In this document: positions 1-5,817 of the stretch, one piece after another | Numbering within the stretch: position 1 is the stretch's first letter | Layout: the number at the start of each line of letters is the position of its first letter | Assembly (NCBI GenBank): GCA_026993705.1 | Contig: JALWSJ010000200.1 | Location: 1-6,052, forward strand | DNA: 6,052 nucleotides | Direction: 5' to 3' | Source of the DNA: Flavobacteriales bacterium | GTDB taxonomy: Bacteria > Bacteroidota > Bacteroidia > Flavobacteriales_D > Parvicellaceae | Program-made: the position numbers and the translations under genes | Notes under the pieces: model-generated | Database searches by the model: none | Seen by the model: only the letters and a program-made list of their open reading frames with translations | What the model was told of the DNA's origin: nothing

Positions 1-704
1 AAATCATATTGGCTATTTATAATTGAATCTGCTTCAACCCAAGTTATTTTACCTAATTGAGCATTCAATCTTGCTTCACGAATATATTGGTCAACCCTAC
101 CCATAGGATTTGCGGCAAAAAGTCCCAAATGAGTGACGTTACTGTCAATAACGGCTATTTTAGTAGCAACTTTTGTCCCTTGAGAATGTCCAGCAACTAC
201 AAGTTTTTTATTACTTATCCATTTTTGTTTTTTTAGATAGTTTAATACTGATTCTGCTCTTTTAACATAATTATCTAAATAATCAGCTTTTATATATTCA
301 CTTGAAAAAGTTTGTGGTTCATTAGGATTTGGTATATATTGGTAGTTGTTGTTTAAATTTTCTTTTTTCGCTATAATTGGTGTTTTAGGCATAGAAATAA
401 TAACCAAATGATAATCTTTGACGATTTGTGTATAGTCAAAATTTGATACACCACCACCAAAAAAATAATTACCATAGTTTTCAATTTCACAAAAAAGAGG
501 TACAGGCAATGAACCTTGACACCAAAGAAATATCGGTTTTCTTTCTTCTAAAAGAGTGTCAACTATTATAAATTCTATTGTATCTTTTTCTTGTGCGATA
601 GAAAATTTCAATGCTTTATTTTCAACAAGATGTCCGATTTGACTAAAACCAATTGCTGAACAACAAATTAATGATAATGTAAATATTAATTTTAGATTCC
701 TCAT
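1..704 (-). CDS. Exported alpha/beta-hydrolase-like protein (3' part missing)
   Basis: This is an open frame of 234 codons from an ATG at 704-702 that runs off the left edge, so the C-terminus is missing. Residues 1-21 form a signal peptide: R2 and K5, a hydrophobic core, then GFS before Q22. The cysteines at 14-15 do not make a proper lipobox, so a periplasmic or secreted protein is more likely than a lipoprotein. The segment VVAGHSQGTK contains the GxSxG nucleophile elbow (G172-H173-S174-Q175-G176), typical of alpha/beta hydrolases such as esterases and peptidases. An earlier segment, FLWCQGSLP, sits where the oxyanion-hole strand is expected. The catalytic Asp and His would lie beyond the window. 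The start is 1 nt after the upstream stop, suggesting translational coupling. Base composition is markedly AT-rich compared with argS. The substrate is unknown; the fold call is fairly secure, the activity is not. Confidence 0.8.
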   Translation of the reverse strand, partial: MRNLKLIFTLSLICCSAIGFSQIGHLVENKALKFSIAQEKDTIEFIIVDTLLEERKPIFLWCQGSLPVPLFCEIENYGNYFFGGGVSNFDYTQIVKDYHLVIISMPKTPIIAKKENLNNNYQYIPNPNEPQTFSSEYIKADYLDNYVKRAESVLNYLKKQKWISNKKLVVAGHSQGTKVATKIAVIDSNVTHLGLFAANPMGRVDQYIREARLNAQLGKITWVEADSIINSQYD

Positions 705-705
705 G

Positions 706-957
706 TTATATGGTATCAATAATAAGCAAGTGAATTGATTCAATATCATCACCATTTATTATTGTAACTCTTTTTGAGTTATTTTCCTGTGGTACAACAA
801 TAAAACTCCATTGATTTAGTTTTCGTTGTTCTTGATTTTGTTTGTCGAAGTAACCAAATATGGGTTTTGAGTTTTTGAATCTTATTTCTGTTTTTGAGTT
901 TACATAAGTTATTAGGTATCTTATGTCTACAAATTCTGAAATTTCATTATAATTCAT
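706..957 (-). CDS. Small hypothetical protein, 83 residues
   Basis: I do not recognise this protein. It begins MNYNEISEFVDIRYLITYV and ends in a run of alternating hydrophobic residues (VTIINGDDIESIHLLIID), which suggests a small beta-rich cytosolic protein; no signal peptide, membrane segment or metal-binding motif is visible. It begins 36 nt after the argS stop and its TAA lies 1 nt before the hydrolase ATG, so it is probably co-transcribed with both. The tight spacing to the hydrolase, the shared AT-rich composition and the clean ATG-to-stop frame argue that it is a real gene. There is no Shine-Dalgarno sequence, only A/T-rich sequence, as for other genes here. A role as a partner or immunity-like companion of the hydrolase is possible but unsupported. 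Confidence 0.6.
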   Translation of the reverse strand: MNYNEISEFVDIRYLITYVNSKTEIRFKNSKPIFGYFDKQNQEQRKLNQWSFIVVPQENNSKRVTIINGDDIESIHLLIIDTI

Positions 958-993
958 CTGATAAATTTTTATTATGCTTATAATTATTATTAC

Positions 994-2781
994 CTACATC
1001 CGTTCAGGAACATCAATTCCAAGTAATTTCACAGCATTTTTGAGCACATTACCCGTTAGATAGGTCAGTGCAATTCTAAAACGTTTTTTGTCTCCATTTT
1101 CCTCTTTAAAAATCGAAATAGATTGATAAAAAGAATTGTAAGTCTTAGCTAGTTCATAAGCATAGTTCGCCAAAACGGCAGGACTGTAATTCTCGCCTGC
1201 TTCCTTAATTGTTGCAGGAAACTCACCAATCAACTGAACAATTTCTTTCTCAATAGGTTCGATATCAATATGAGTTGGAACGTTTGTATAGTCCACATTT
1301 TCAGAAGAACGTAAAATGGACTGCGTACGAGCATAAGTATATTGAATAAAGGGGGCTGTATTCCCCGTTAATTCAATTGATTCAGCCGGATTAAAAAGCA
1401 TTCTTTTCTTAGGGTCAACCTTTAAGATAAAGTATTTTAAACCTCCTAAACCAATGGTTTTGTAAAGTTTTTGCTTTTCTTCCTCAGACATTCCGCCCAA
1501 GTGTCCTCTTTCCAAAGTAGCTTCTTTCGCTTTATCAATAAGTTCTTGCATCAAATCATCTGCATCGACAACCGTCCCTTCTCTCGATTTCATTTTTCCC
1601 GATGGTAAATCCACCATTCCGTAGGAAAGGTGATAACAACCGTCTGCCCAAGCATATCCTAATTTCTTTAAAATAGCAAACAATACCTTAAAATGATGAT
1701 TTTGCTCGTTTCCAACGGTGTAAATCAAACCTGATAAATTCAGATAATCTTTATAACGAAGTAGGGCAGTACCTATATCTTGCGTCATATAAACCGAAGT
1801 TCCGTCAGCTCTTAAGAGTAATTTATCGTCCATTTTCATATCGCTAAGGTCGCACCAGACCGAGCCGTCTTCTTTTTGATAAAAGATGCCTTTTTCCAAT
1901 CCTTCTAAAACAACTTGTTTACCAACAAGATAAGTGTCCGATTCGTAGTAAAGAGCATCAAAGTCGATTCCCATCAATTCGTAGGTACTTGAAAAACCAT
2001 CATACACCCATCCGTTCATTCTTTTCCAAAGTTCTCTTACCTCTTTATCTTCGGCTTCCCATTTTTGTAGCATCTCTTGAGCTTCAGCTAAAATCGTAGT
2101 TGATTTTTCGGCTTCTGCTTTGTTCATACCCCTGGCAACAAGTTCCTCAATTTCCTTTTTGTAGGTTTTGTCAAAAGCAACATAATATTTACCGATTAAA
2201 TGGTCGCCTTTCATTCCTGAACTTAGTGGAGTTTCTCCGTTACCGAATTTTTGCCATGCCACCATACTTTTACAAATATGAATTCCCCTATCGTTGATGA
2301 TTTGGGTTTTAATCACTTCGTTGCCATTTGCTTTTAGGATTTCAGCCACGGAATATCCCAAGAAGTTATTTCTCAAATGCCCTAAGTGTAAAGGCTTATT
2401 GGTGTTTGGAGAGGAATATTCGACCATTAGCGTTTTACCTGTTGGTGTTTGAGCATAACCAAATTGTTCAGTGTTGACCCAAGAGCTAAATTTATCTAAC
2501 CAAACTTGCTGATTGATGGTTAAGTTTAAGAACCCTTTAACTACATTATAGTTTTCAATAATAGAGTTCGGAAGAGCAATAAGGGCATCGCCAATTTCTG
2601 TGGCAACTTCTTCCGGTTTTTTCTTAGCAATTTTCAACAATGGGAAAACTACCAGCGTTAACTCTCCTTCAAAATCTTTACGGGTTTTATTAATTTGTAT
2701 TTGATTGTCGCTAATTTCCTGATTGTATAAATTTTCTAACGTAGATTTAACTACCTCAAATACTTCATTTTCTATATTCAT
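994..2781 (-). CDS. argS: Arginyl-tRNA synthetase
   Basis: Class I aminoacyl-tRNA synthetase that joins L-arginine to tRNA-Arg using ATP in the cytoplasm. The 595 residues match the usual full length. Roughly, residues 1-90 are the N-terminal Arg-specific additional domain, 110-460 the Rossmann catalytic domain, and 470-595 the DALR-type helical anticodon-binding domain. The HIGH signature is HLGH at 132-135 within NTNKPLHLGHLRNN, and the KMSKS loop is KMKSREGTVVDADDL starting at K396. The protein ends KLLGIDVPERM, a typical intact ArgS C-terminus. The ATG at 2781 is the natural start: it gives MNIENEVFEVVKSTL at the expected N-terminal position, 55 nt downstream of the arginase stop. There is no Shine-Dalgarno sequence. 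Its place behind arginase suggests co-transcription, although a promoter of its own in the 55-nt gap cannot be excluded. Confidence 0.98.
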   Translation of the reverse strand: MNIENEVFEVVKSTLENLYNQEISDNQIQINKTRKDFEGELTLVVFPLLKIAKKKPEEVATEIGDALIALPNSIIENYNVVKGFLNLTINQQVWLDKFSSWVNTEQFGYAQTPTGKTLMVEYSSPNTNKPLHLGHLRNNFLGYSVAEILKANGNEVIKTQIINDRGIHICKSMVAWQKFGNGETPLSSGMKGDHLIGKYYVAFDKTYKKEIEELVARGMNKAEAEKSTTILAEAQEMLQKWEAEDKEVRELWKRMNGWVYDGFSSTYELMGIDFDALYYESDTYLVGKQVVLEGLEKGIFYQKEDGSVWCDLSDMKMDDKLLLRADGTSVYMTQDIGTALLRYKDYLNLSGLIYTVGNEQNHHFKVLFAILKKLGYAWADGCYHLSYGMVDLPSGKMKSREGTVVDADDLMQELIDKAKEATLERGHLGGMSEEEKQKLYKTIGLGGLKYFILKVDPKKRMLFNPAESIELTGNTAPFIQYTYARTQSILRSSENVDYTNVPTHIDIEPIEKEIVQLIGEFPATIKEAGENYSPAVLANYAYELAKTYNSFYQSISIFKEENGDKKRFRIALTYLTGNVLKNAVKLLGIDVPERM

Positions 2782-2836
2782 TATCTGTTGAATCGTTGTT
2801 GTTTATAGTAAAATCTCCCATTTTGGAGTAAAGATA

Positions 2837-3796
2837 TTATCCTCTTTTTTCAATAATAGCAGAAGCTCCTTCCATTACCCTATAAGCTGTCTCTGCCATT
2901 TTATTTTGGCGATTATCCAAACAAGGGTTAATCTCTACCACCTCAAAGCATTTTACACGTTTGTCAATTAATAAATGATTAATCAGACTGCTTGCTTCCT
3001 GTTCGGTTAGTCCATTAGGAACAGGAGTCCCCGTACCGTAAGAAACCAAATCACAGTCCATACTATCCACATCAAAAGAAATGTAAATAATATCACAATC
3101 TTTTAGATAAGTAAGTACTTGTTCCGAAATTTCTTGCGTTCCGGTTCTTCTCACATTAGCAACGCTAATCGTTTTTACCTTATTATTTGCAATAAAATAA
3201 TCTTCAGGGTCTTCTGTATCACGTACAGCAATCAAGACTAAATCTTCAGGATTTATTTTAGGTTGAATATCCCCAATAGATTTTAATTTATCCCAGTGCT
3301 TTTTAACCTCGTCCGAGATTTCTTTAACGGCATATTTTTTATTGTCCACACCTAAAGCAGTCGCCAATGGCATTCCGTGAATATTCCCCGAAGGCGAAGT
3401 GTAGGGTGAGTGTAAATCTGCGTGAGCATCTATCCAGATAACGCCTAATCTTTTATCAGGAAAAGCCTTCTTTATACCGGCAATAGTACCGCCGGCGTTA
3501 GAATGGTCACCCGAAAGCAAAATAGGAAATTTACCTTTTTCTAAAACTTGACTAACCGTATCACTTATGCGTTTATAAACTTCAACGACACCTTTAATTC
3601 TTTTAGCAGAAAGAAAATCAATATCTTCCCATAAACGGTCGTTTTCATTTTCTATTTTCAAGATTTTAGCCTCTTTAAAGTAATTACTTTGAGCATTCAA
3701 AGCTGCAATTTTAACCGCATCAATTCCCAAACTGGCACCACGAGTTCCAGCTCCTATTTCTGATTTATTTTCTATTAAAACTATTTTACTCATCAT
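2837..3796 (-). CDS. rocF: Arginase (ureohydrolase family, Bacteroidetes type)
   Basis: Binuclear-manganese ureohydrolase, expected to hydrolyse L-arginine to ornithine and urea in the cytoplasm. The 319 residues are a normal length. All six metal ligands can be placed: H98 in SGDHSN, D123, H125 and D127 in DAHADLH, and D242 and D244 in SFDVDSMD. SGNIHGMP carries S136 and the proton-shuttle candidate H140, and FEVVEINP carries the guanidinium-binding candidate E288. The segment VRDTEDPEDY resembles the arginase substrate loop rather than that of agmatinases. Two points differ from classical arginases: His129 replaces the Asn that contacts the substrate alpha-carboxylate (DxN becomes DxH), and DC replaces DP after the last metal motif. 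I associate both with flavobacterial homologues from memory. Another guanidino substrate is therefore possible. The start is one of two adjacent ATGs (3796 or 3793). It is probably the first gene of the minus-strand unit. Confidence 0.9.
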   Translation of the reverse strand: MMSKIVLIENKSEIGAGTRGASLGIDAVKIAALNAQSNYFKEAKILKIENENDRLWEDIDFLSAKRIKGVVEVYKRISDTVSQVLEKGKFPILLSGDHSNAGGTIAGIKKAFPDKRLGVIWIDAHADLHSPYTSPSGNIHGMPLATALGVDNKKYAVKEISDEVKKHWDKLKSIGDIQPKINPEDLVLIAVRDTEDPEDYFIANNKVKTISVANVRRTGTQEISEQVLTYLKDCDIIYISFDVDSMDCDLVSYGTGTPVPNGLTEQEASSLINHLLIDKRVKCFEVVEINPCLDNRQNKMAETAYRVMEGASAIIEKRG

Positions 3797-3813
3797 TCAC
3801 TTTTTTAATAAGT

Positions 3814-3878
3814 TACTTTATAGACAAATTCTATACTCATTTTTGCAAGTTGACGTCAAACAAACTTATACTTTATAG
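3814..3878. repeat. Two copies of a 10-bp direct repeat around the arginase promoter
   Basis: TACTTTATAG occurs at 3814-3823 and again at 3869-3878, 55 bp apart and in the same orientation. The right copy overlaps the T of the -7 box and lies in the promoter spacer; the left copy lies in the predicted leader. The spacing is close to five helical turns. They could be paired regulator sites or a chance repeat in AT-rich DNA. Confidence 0.35.
3850..3859. promoter_or_regulatory. 10-bp palindrome, possible operator
   Basis: TTGACGTCAA is a perfect 10-bp palindrome lying directly downstream of the candidate arginase -7 box, around the predicted transcription start. Such a location would suit a repressor site. 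No regulator gene is in the window, so the role is inference only. Confidence 0.3.
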
Positions 3879-3894
3879 GTGTGAGTTTATTCAA
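3861..3894 (-). promoter_or_regulatory. Candidate Bacteroidetes promoter for the arginase gene
   Basis: Read on the minus strand, TAAGTTTG (3868-3861) is an exact match to the Bacteroidetes -7 box TAnnTTTG. A TTG lies 23 nt upstream (3894-3892), at the long end of the spacing described for Flavobacterium. Transcription would begin near 3854, leaving a leader of about 58 nt. The boxes are short, so chance matches are possible in AT-rich DNA, but the position fits. Confidence 0.5.
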
Positions 3895-3940
3895 GCGTAC
3901 AAGTTTACTAAAAAAATAGACGTTCTGCAATTGCTGTGTT

Positions 3941-3975
3941 GGGTTTTTGTTGCTTTTTGAAGCAAAAGAAAAGTA
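3941..3975. repeat. Small hairpin, possible remnant of an intergenic repeat
   Basis: TTGCTT (3950-3955) pairs with AAGCAA (3960-3965) across a TTTG loop, and the flanking T-rich and A-rich runs extend the pairing imperfectly. No T-tract follows the stem on either strand, so it is not a normal terminator. On the minus strand it reads CTTTTGCTTCAAAAAGCAAC, which reminds me of repeats seen between genes in Bacteroidetes; this is memory, not a search result. Confidence 0.3.
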
Positions 3976-4022
3976 TTACGTTATAAAAGCGTTAAACTTC
4001 GTTTTATTCAAAACAGATTTAT

Positions 4023-4030
4023 TATATTTG
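4023..4030 (+). promoter_or_regulatory. Candidate -7 box for the DUF937-like gene
   Basis: TATATTTG is an exact TAnnTTTG match ending 26 nt before the ATG at 4057. The -33 region has only TTCG (3998-4001), a weak version of the TTTG element, 21 nt upstream. The leader would be about 20 nt, A-rich and without a Shine-Dalgarno sequence. Confidence 0.5.
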
Positions 4031-4056
4031 GAAAGAAATAACTAAAAAAATATAAT

Positions 4057-4527
4057 ATGTTAGACTCAATGTTAAACGGTCTTAAAGACCAAATACCTAC
4101 AGAGTTACTTTCGCAAGTAGGATTAGATAGTTCTAAGGCAGAAGTAGTTGCAAACCTTGCAGGAGAATCCGCAAAAGAAGTTGTTGGAAAAACCATGGCT
4201 TCGGGAGCAATGGATACTGTAATGAATTTATTCTCAAAAGGAGAAAATACTTCTTCTGCTAATTCATTACAAGGTACGTTAATGAATAATTTTGTTGGCA
4301 AATTAGTTTCAAGTAAATTAGGACTAGATCAAGGAAAGGCTAATATGTTGGCTTCGGTAATTGTGCCAAAATTAGTTGAAATGATAACAGGTAAAAACGA
4401 AGAAACCGATGCAAATGATGCATCAGGCTTGATGTCTATGTTTGGTGGAGCAGATGGAGCAATGGACACGGCTAAAGATATGCTAGGCGACAAAGCCAAA
4501 GATATGTTAGGCGGATTTTTTAGTTAA
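4057..4527 (+). CDS. DUF937-like small protein, 156 residues
   Basis: A soluble Ala/Gly/Met-rich helical protein without signal peptide or membrane segment. It has two related halves: LLSQVGLDSSKAEVVANLAG (residues 18-36) and LVSSKLGLDQGKANMLASVI (83-102). Each is a GLD..KA turn followed by a helix, reminiscent of DUF937/YidB-type proteins, whose function is not established. Residues 114-135 are a polar and glycine-rich linker. The tail contains two copies of AKDMLG(D/G) encoded by a 24-nt tandem duplication. The ATG at 4057 follows a good -7 box and an A-rich leader. The stop TAA (4525-4527) lies inside the left arm of the following inverted-repeat element, so the extreme C-terminus (GGFFS) may have been shaped by that insertion. 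The family call is tentative; the gene itself is convincing. Confidence 0.8.
   Translation: MLDSMLNGLKDQIPTELLSQVGLDSSKAEVVANLAGESAKEVVGKTMASGAMDTVMNLFSKGENTSSANSLQGTLMNNFVGKLVSSKLGLDQGKANMLASVIVPKLVEMITGKNEETDANDASGLMSMFGGADGAMDTAKDMLGDKAKDMLGGFFS
4471..4518 (+). repeat. Tandem 24-nt duplication in the gene 3' end
   Basis: Two adjacent 24-nt units (4471-4494 and 4495-4518) encode AKDMLGDK and AKDMLGGF. They differ at only a few bases, so a recent in-frame duplication is likely. The second unit ends in GCGGATTT, the same 8-mer found in the right arm of the neighbouring element (4693-4700). Confidence 0.65.
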
Positions 4528-4708
4528 TCCTTAAATCCGCAAGTGATTTCGTTATGAAAAGTCAAAATGTGCATTAGTATTGGTCTAGCGCAGTTTTGAG
4601 ACACGCAAGCGTAGCCATAGCTACGGTGAGTATCGAAAAACGAGCATTGCCAATAATGATGCGGAGTTTGGCTTTGTAATAGATTTTTACTTGCGGATTT
4701 AAGGTTAA
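4524..4708. mobile_element. 185-bp MITE-like full-length inverted repeat
   Basis: The left end (4524-4544) and right end (4689-4708) are near-perfect inverted copies sharing CCTTAAATCCGCAAGT, with TTAA at both outer edges; one extra T on the left is the main difference. Pairing continues imperfectly inward. GCATTAGTATTGG (4571-4583) faces CCAATAATGATGC (near 4660-4672), a GTTTT run faces a matching AAAAAC run, and CGTAGC (4610-4615) pairs with GCTACG (4620-4625) over the loop CATA at the exact centre. It contains no ORF. TTAA at the ends could be a target duplication, but TTAA is palindromic, so it could equally be part of the arms. A transcribed copy would form one long stem and could act as a 3' structure for the preceding gene. 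A MITE or a structured repeat are both possible. Confidence 0.65.
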
Positions 4709-4731
4709 GAATATCAAATAGACATTATAAT

Positions 4732-4762
4732 AAAAGCCTTAACTTTGAGTTGAGGCTTTTTT
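4732..4762 (+). terminator. Rho-independent terminator
   Basis: AAAAGCCTTAACT (4732-4744) pairs with AGTTGAGGCTTTT (4748-4760) over a TTG loop, with one T-G wobble, followed by a run of T (4757-4762). It should end plus-strand transcription from the DUF937-like gene. The A-run on the left could make it bidirectional. It lies only 19 nt before the kinase start. Confidence 0.85.
4740..4747 (+). promoter_or_regulatory. Possible -7 box inside the terminator stem-loop
   Basis: TAACTTTG is an exact TAnnTTTG match and is the only one close to the kinase gene. It overlaps the left arm and loop of the terminator. No TTG lies 17-23 nt upstream, so the promoter is uncertain. Confidence 0.3.
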
Positions 4763-4781
4763 GTTTCAAAAAATAATCATA

Positions 4782-5627
4782 ATGAAATTAATAGCAGACA
4801 GCGGTTCTACCAAAACCGATTGGGTCGTCTTAGACGGAAATAATGAAATAACAAGTTTCCAAACCGAAGGTTTAAATCCGTTCTTTAAAAATTCGGAAAC
4901 CATTTATAAGGAGCTGATGGAGGAGGGAGAAATACAAAACTATAAAGAGAAAATCAAAGCGATTTATTTTTATGGGGCAGGATGTTCGTCAACGGAAATG
5001 AACAATATTGTGTATCAAGGGTTAAAAAAAGCATTCTCTCAAGCACATGTTCACATTAAACACGATTTGTTAGGGGCTTCAATAGCCCTTTGCGGAAACC
5101 AAAAAGGTATTTGTGCCATATTGGGAACAGGAAGCAATTCCTGTGTCTTTGACGGAGAAAAAATAGTCGAAGAACAAGTTTCTTTAGGTTATATTTTAGG
5201 TGACGAAGGAGCTGGAACCGACATCGGAAAGCGTTTGTTAAAAGATTATTTGTACCAAACTATGCCTCTCCATTTAAGCCAAGAATTATCGACTGATTAC
5301 CTTTTGACAAAGACCGAAATTTTGCAACAAATCTATCAATCCGAAGCACCCAATCGCTTTTTAGCAAGTTTTGCACGTTGGGTTGGTAAACATATAAAAA
5401 ATGAAGATTATCTTCGTAATTTAGTCGAACAATCTTTTGAAAGCTTTATCACAATACACATCATAAAATACCCGAATTATGAACAATACCCTTTCAATGT
5501 AGTGGGGTCAGTTGCATATCATTTCCAAGAAGAATTAACTAAAGTTGCTAGTCAATATCACTTAAAAATAGGTAAAATCTTGCAAAAACCCATAGATGGA
5601 TTAATCGCTTATCACAAAAATAACTAG
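4782..5627 (+). CDS. BadF/BadG/BcrA/BcrD-type ATPase, N-acetylglucosamine kinase-like
   Basis: An ASKHA-fold sugar-kinase-like ATPase of 281 residues, expected to phosphorylate an amino sugar or related sugar in the cytoplasm. ADSGSTKTDW (residues 5-14) is the phosphate-1 loop, LGTGSNS (114-120) the phosphate-2 loop, GYILGDEGAGTDIGK (136-150) the segment typical of NAGK-like proteins, and VVGSVA (240-245) the adenosine motif. D95 in HDLLGAS sits where the catalytic base of N-acetylglucosamine kinases lies. The start is ATG 4782, giving MKLIADSGSTK with the loop at the expected N-terminus. An in-frame TTG at 4761 would add seven residues but falls in the terminator T-run, so I rejected it. No other sugar-metabolism gene is adjacent, so the substrate cannot be fixed. 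The gene ends 11 nt before a structured element. Confidence 0.88.
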   Translation: MKLIADSGSTKTDWVVLDGNNEITSFQTEGLNPFFKNSETIYKELMEEGEIQNYKEKIKAIYFYGAGCSSTEMNNIVYQGLKKAFSQAHVHIKHDLLGASIALCGNQKGICAILGTGSNSCVFDGEKIVEEQVSLGYILGDEGAGTDIGKRLLKDYLYQTMPLHLSQELSTDYLLTKTEILQQIYQSEAPNRFLASFARWVGKHIKNEDYLRNLVEQSFESFITIHIIKYPNYEQYPFNVVGSVAYHFQEELTKVASQYHLKIGKILQKPIDGLIAYHKNN

Positions 5628-5646
5628 CAGTATAATTTGGGTGTTC

Positions 5647-5705
5647 CCATTACGGCATAAAAAGTAGTTTCGTTCGCACTACACTACTTTTTAATGCTGT
5701 AATGG
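5647..5705. repeat. Long hairpin 1 (22/23-nt arms)
   Basis: The arm at 5647-5668 (CCATTACGGCAT followed by AAAAAGTAGT) pairs with the arm at 5683-5705 (ACTACTTTTT followed by AATGCTGTAATGG). There is one mismatch and one bulged base, with a loop of about 14 nt. It is part of the larger element at 5639-5789 and could stop or protect the kinase transcript. Confidence 0.85.
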
Positions 5706-5722
5706 TCGGGCTATCACTACTC

Positions 5723-5762
5723 ACTCTTTTGGTTTGCATATATGCAACAAACCAAAAGGAGT
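5723..5762. repeat. Hairpin 2 with an inner perfect palindrome
   Basis: ACTCTTTTGGTTTG (5723-5736) pairs with CAAACCAAAAGGAGT (5748-5762) with one bulge. Nested in the middle is the perfect 14-bp palindrome TTGCATATATGCAA (5734-5747), which competes with the base of the loop. Confidence 0.8.
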
Positions 5763-5774
5763 TCAAACACGCCG

Positions 5775-5810
5775 TTCTATCCCTAACGTGAGTGAAATTG
5801 GCGGATAGAA
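5775..5810. repeat. Hairpin 3 (8-bp arms), alternative to the element's end fold
   Basis: TTCTATCC (5775-5782) pairs perfectly with GGATAGAA (5803-5810) across 20 nt. The left arm is the conserved-looking core of the 5639-5789 element, so this pairing could be an alternative to its closing helix. Confidence 0.5.
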
Positions 5811-5817
5811 AGTGAAT

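Larger units (their letters stand above)
5639..5789. repeat. Multi-hairpin intergenic element with TCGGGCTATC and CTATCCCTAACG cores
   Basis: The element opens with GGGTGTTCCC (5639-5648), carries a first long hairpin, then TCGGGCTATC (5706-5715), a second hairpin, and closes with TTCTATCCCTAACG (5775-5788). The ends can pair weakly (GTGTT 5641-5645 with AACGT 5785-5789, two wobbles), giving a three-way-junction-like fold. From memory, flavobacterial genomes contain many intergenic copies with this order: a GGGCGTTACCC-like start, a GGGTCGGGCTNTC core, a variable hairpin and AATCCCTAACGC at the end. I could not check this. It begins 11 nt after the kinase stop, so it may be in that transcript's 3' end. 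Orientation and function are unknown; a structured RNA or a non-autonomous repeat are both possible. Confidence 0.6.

Noticed and set aside
642..704. Lipoprotein signal in the hydrolase
   Set aside because: The cysteines at residues 14 and 15 are preceded by LI and IC, not by a small residue as in a lipobox; a standard signal peptide ending before Q22 fits better.
2100..2297. Plus-strand open frame of 65 codons
   Set aside because: It lies wholly inside argS on the opposite strand, is Cys/Phe-rich without domain features, and is a shadow of the argS reading frame.
2782..2836. Short leader ORF in the gap between arginase and argS
   Set aside because: An ATG about 45 nt before argS opens a frame of about 18 codons overlapping the argS start, but it has no arginine-rich run or other leader-peptide sign.
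3851..3858. TGACGTCA as a CRE-type site
   Set aside because: The match is to a eukaryotic CREB site and is not meaningful in a bacterial promoter; only the palindrome itself is kept.
4008..4301. Minus-strand open frame of 97 codons
   Set aside because: It is antisense to the DUF937-like gene and its promoter; the plus-strand frame has internal repeats, a promoter box and a sensible composition.
4761..4781. TTG start extending the kinase by seven residues
   Set aside because: It lies in the terminator T-run, and the ATG at 4782 places the ADSGSTK loop at the normal N-terminal position.
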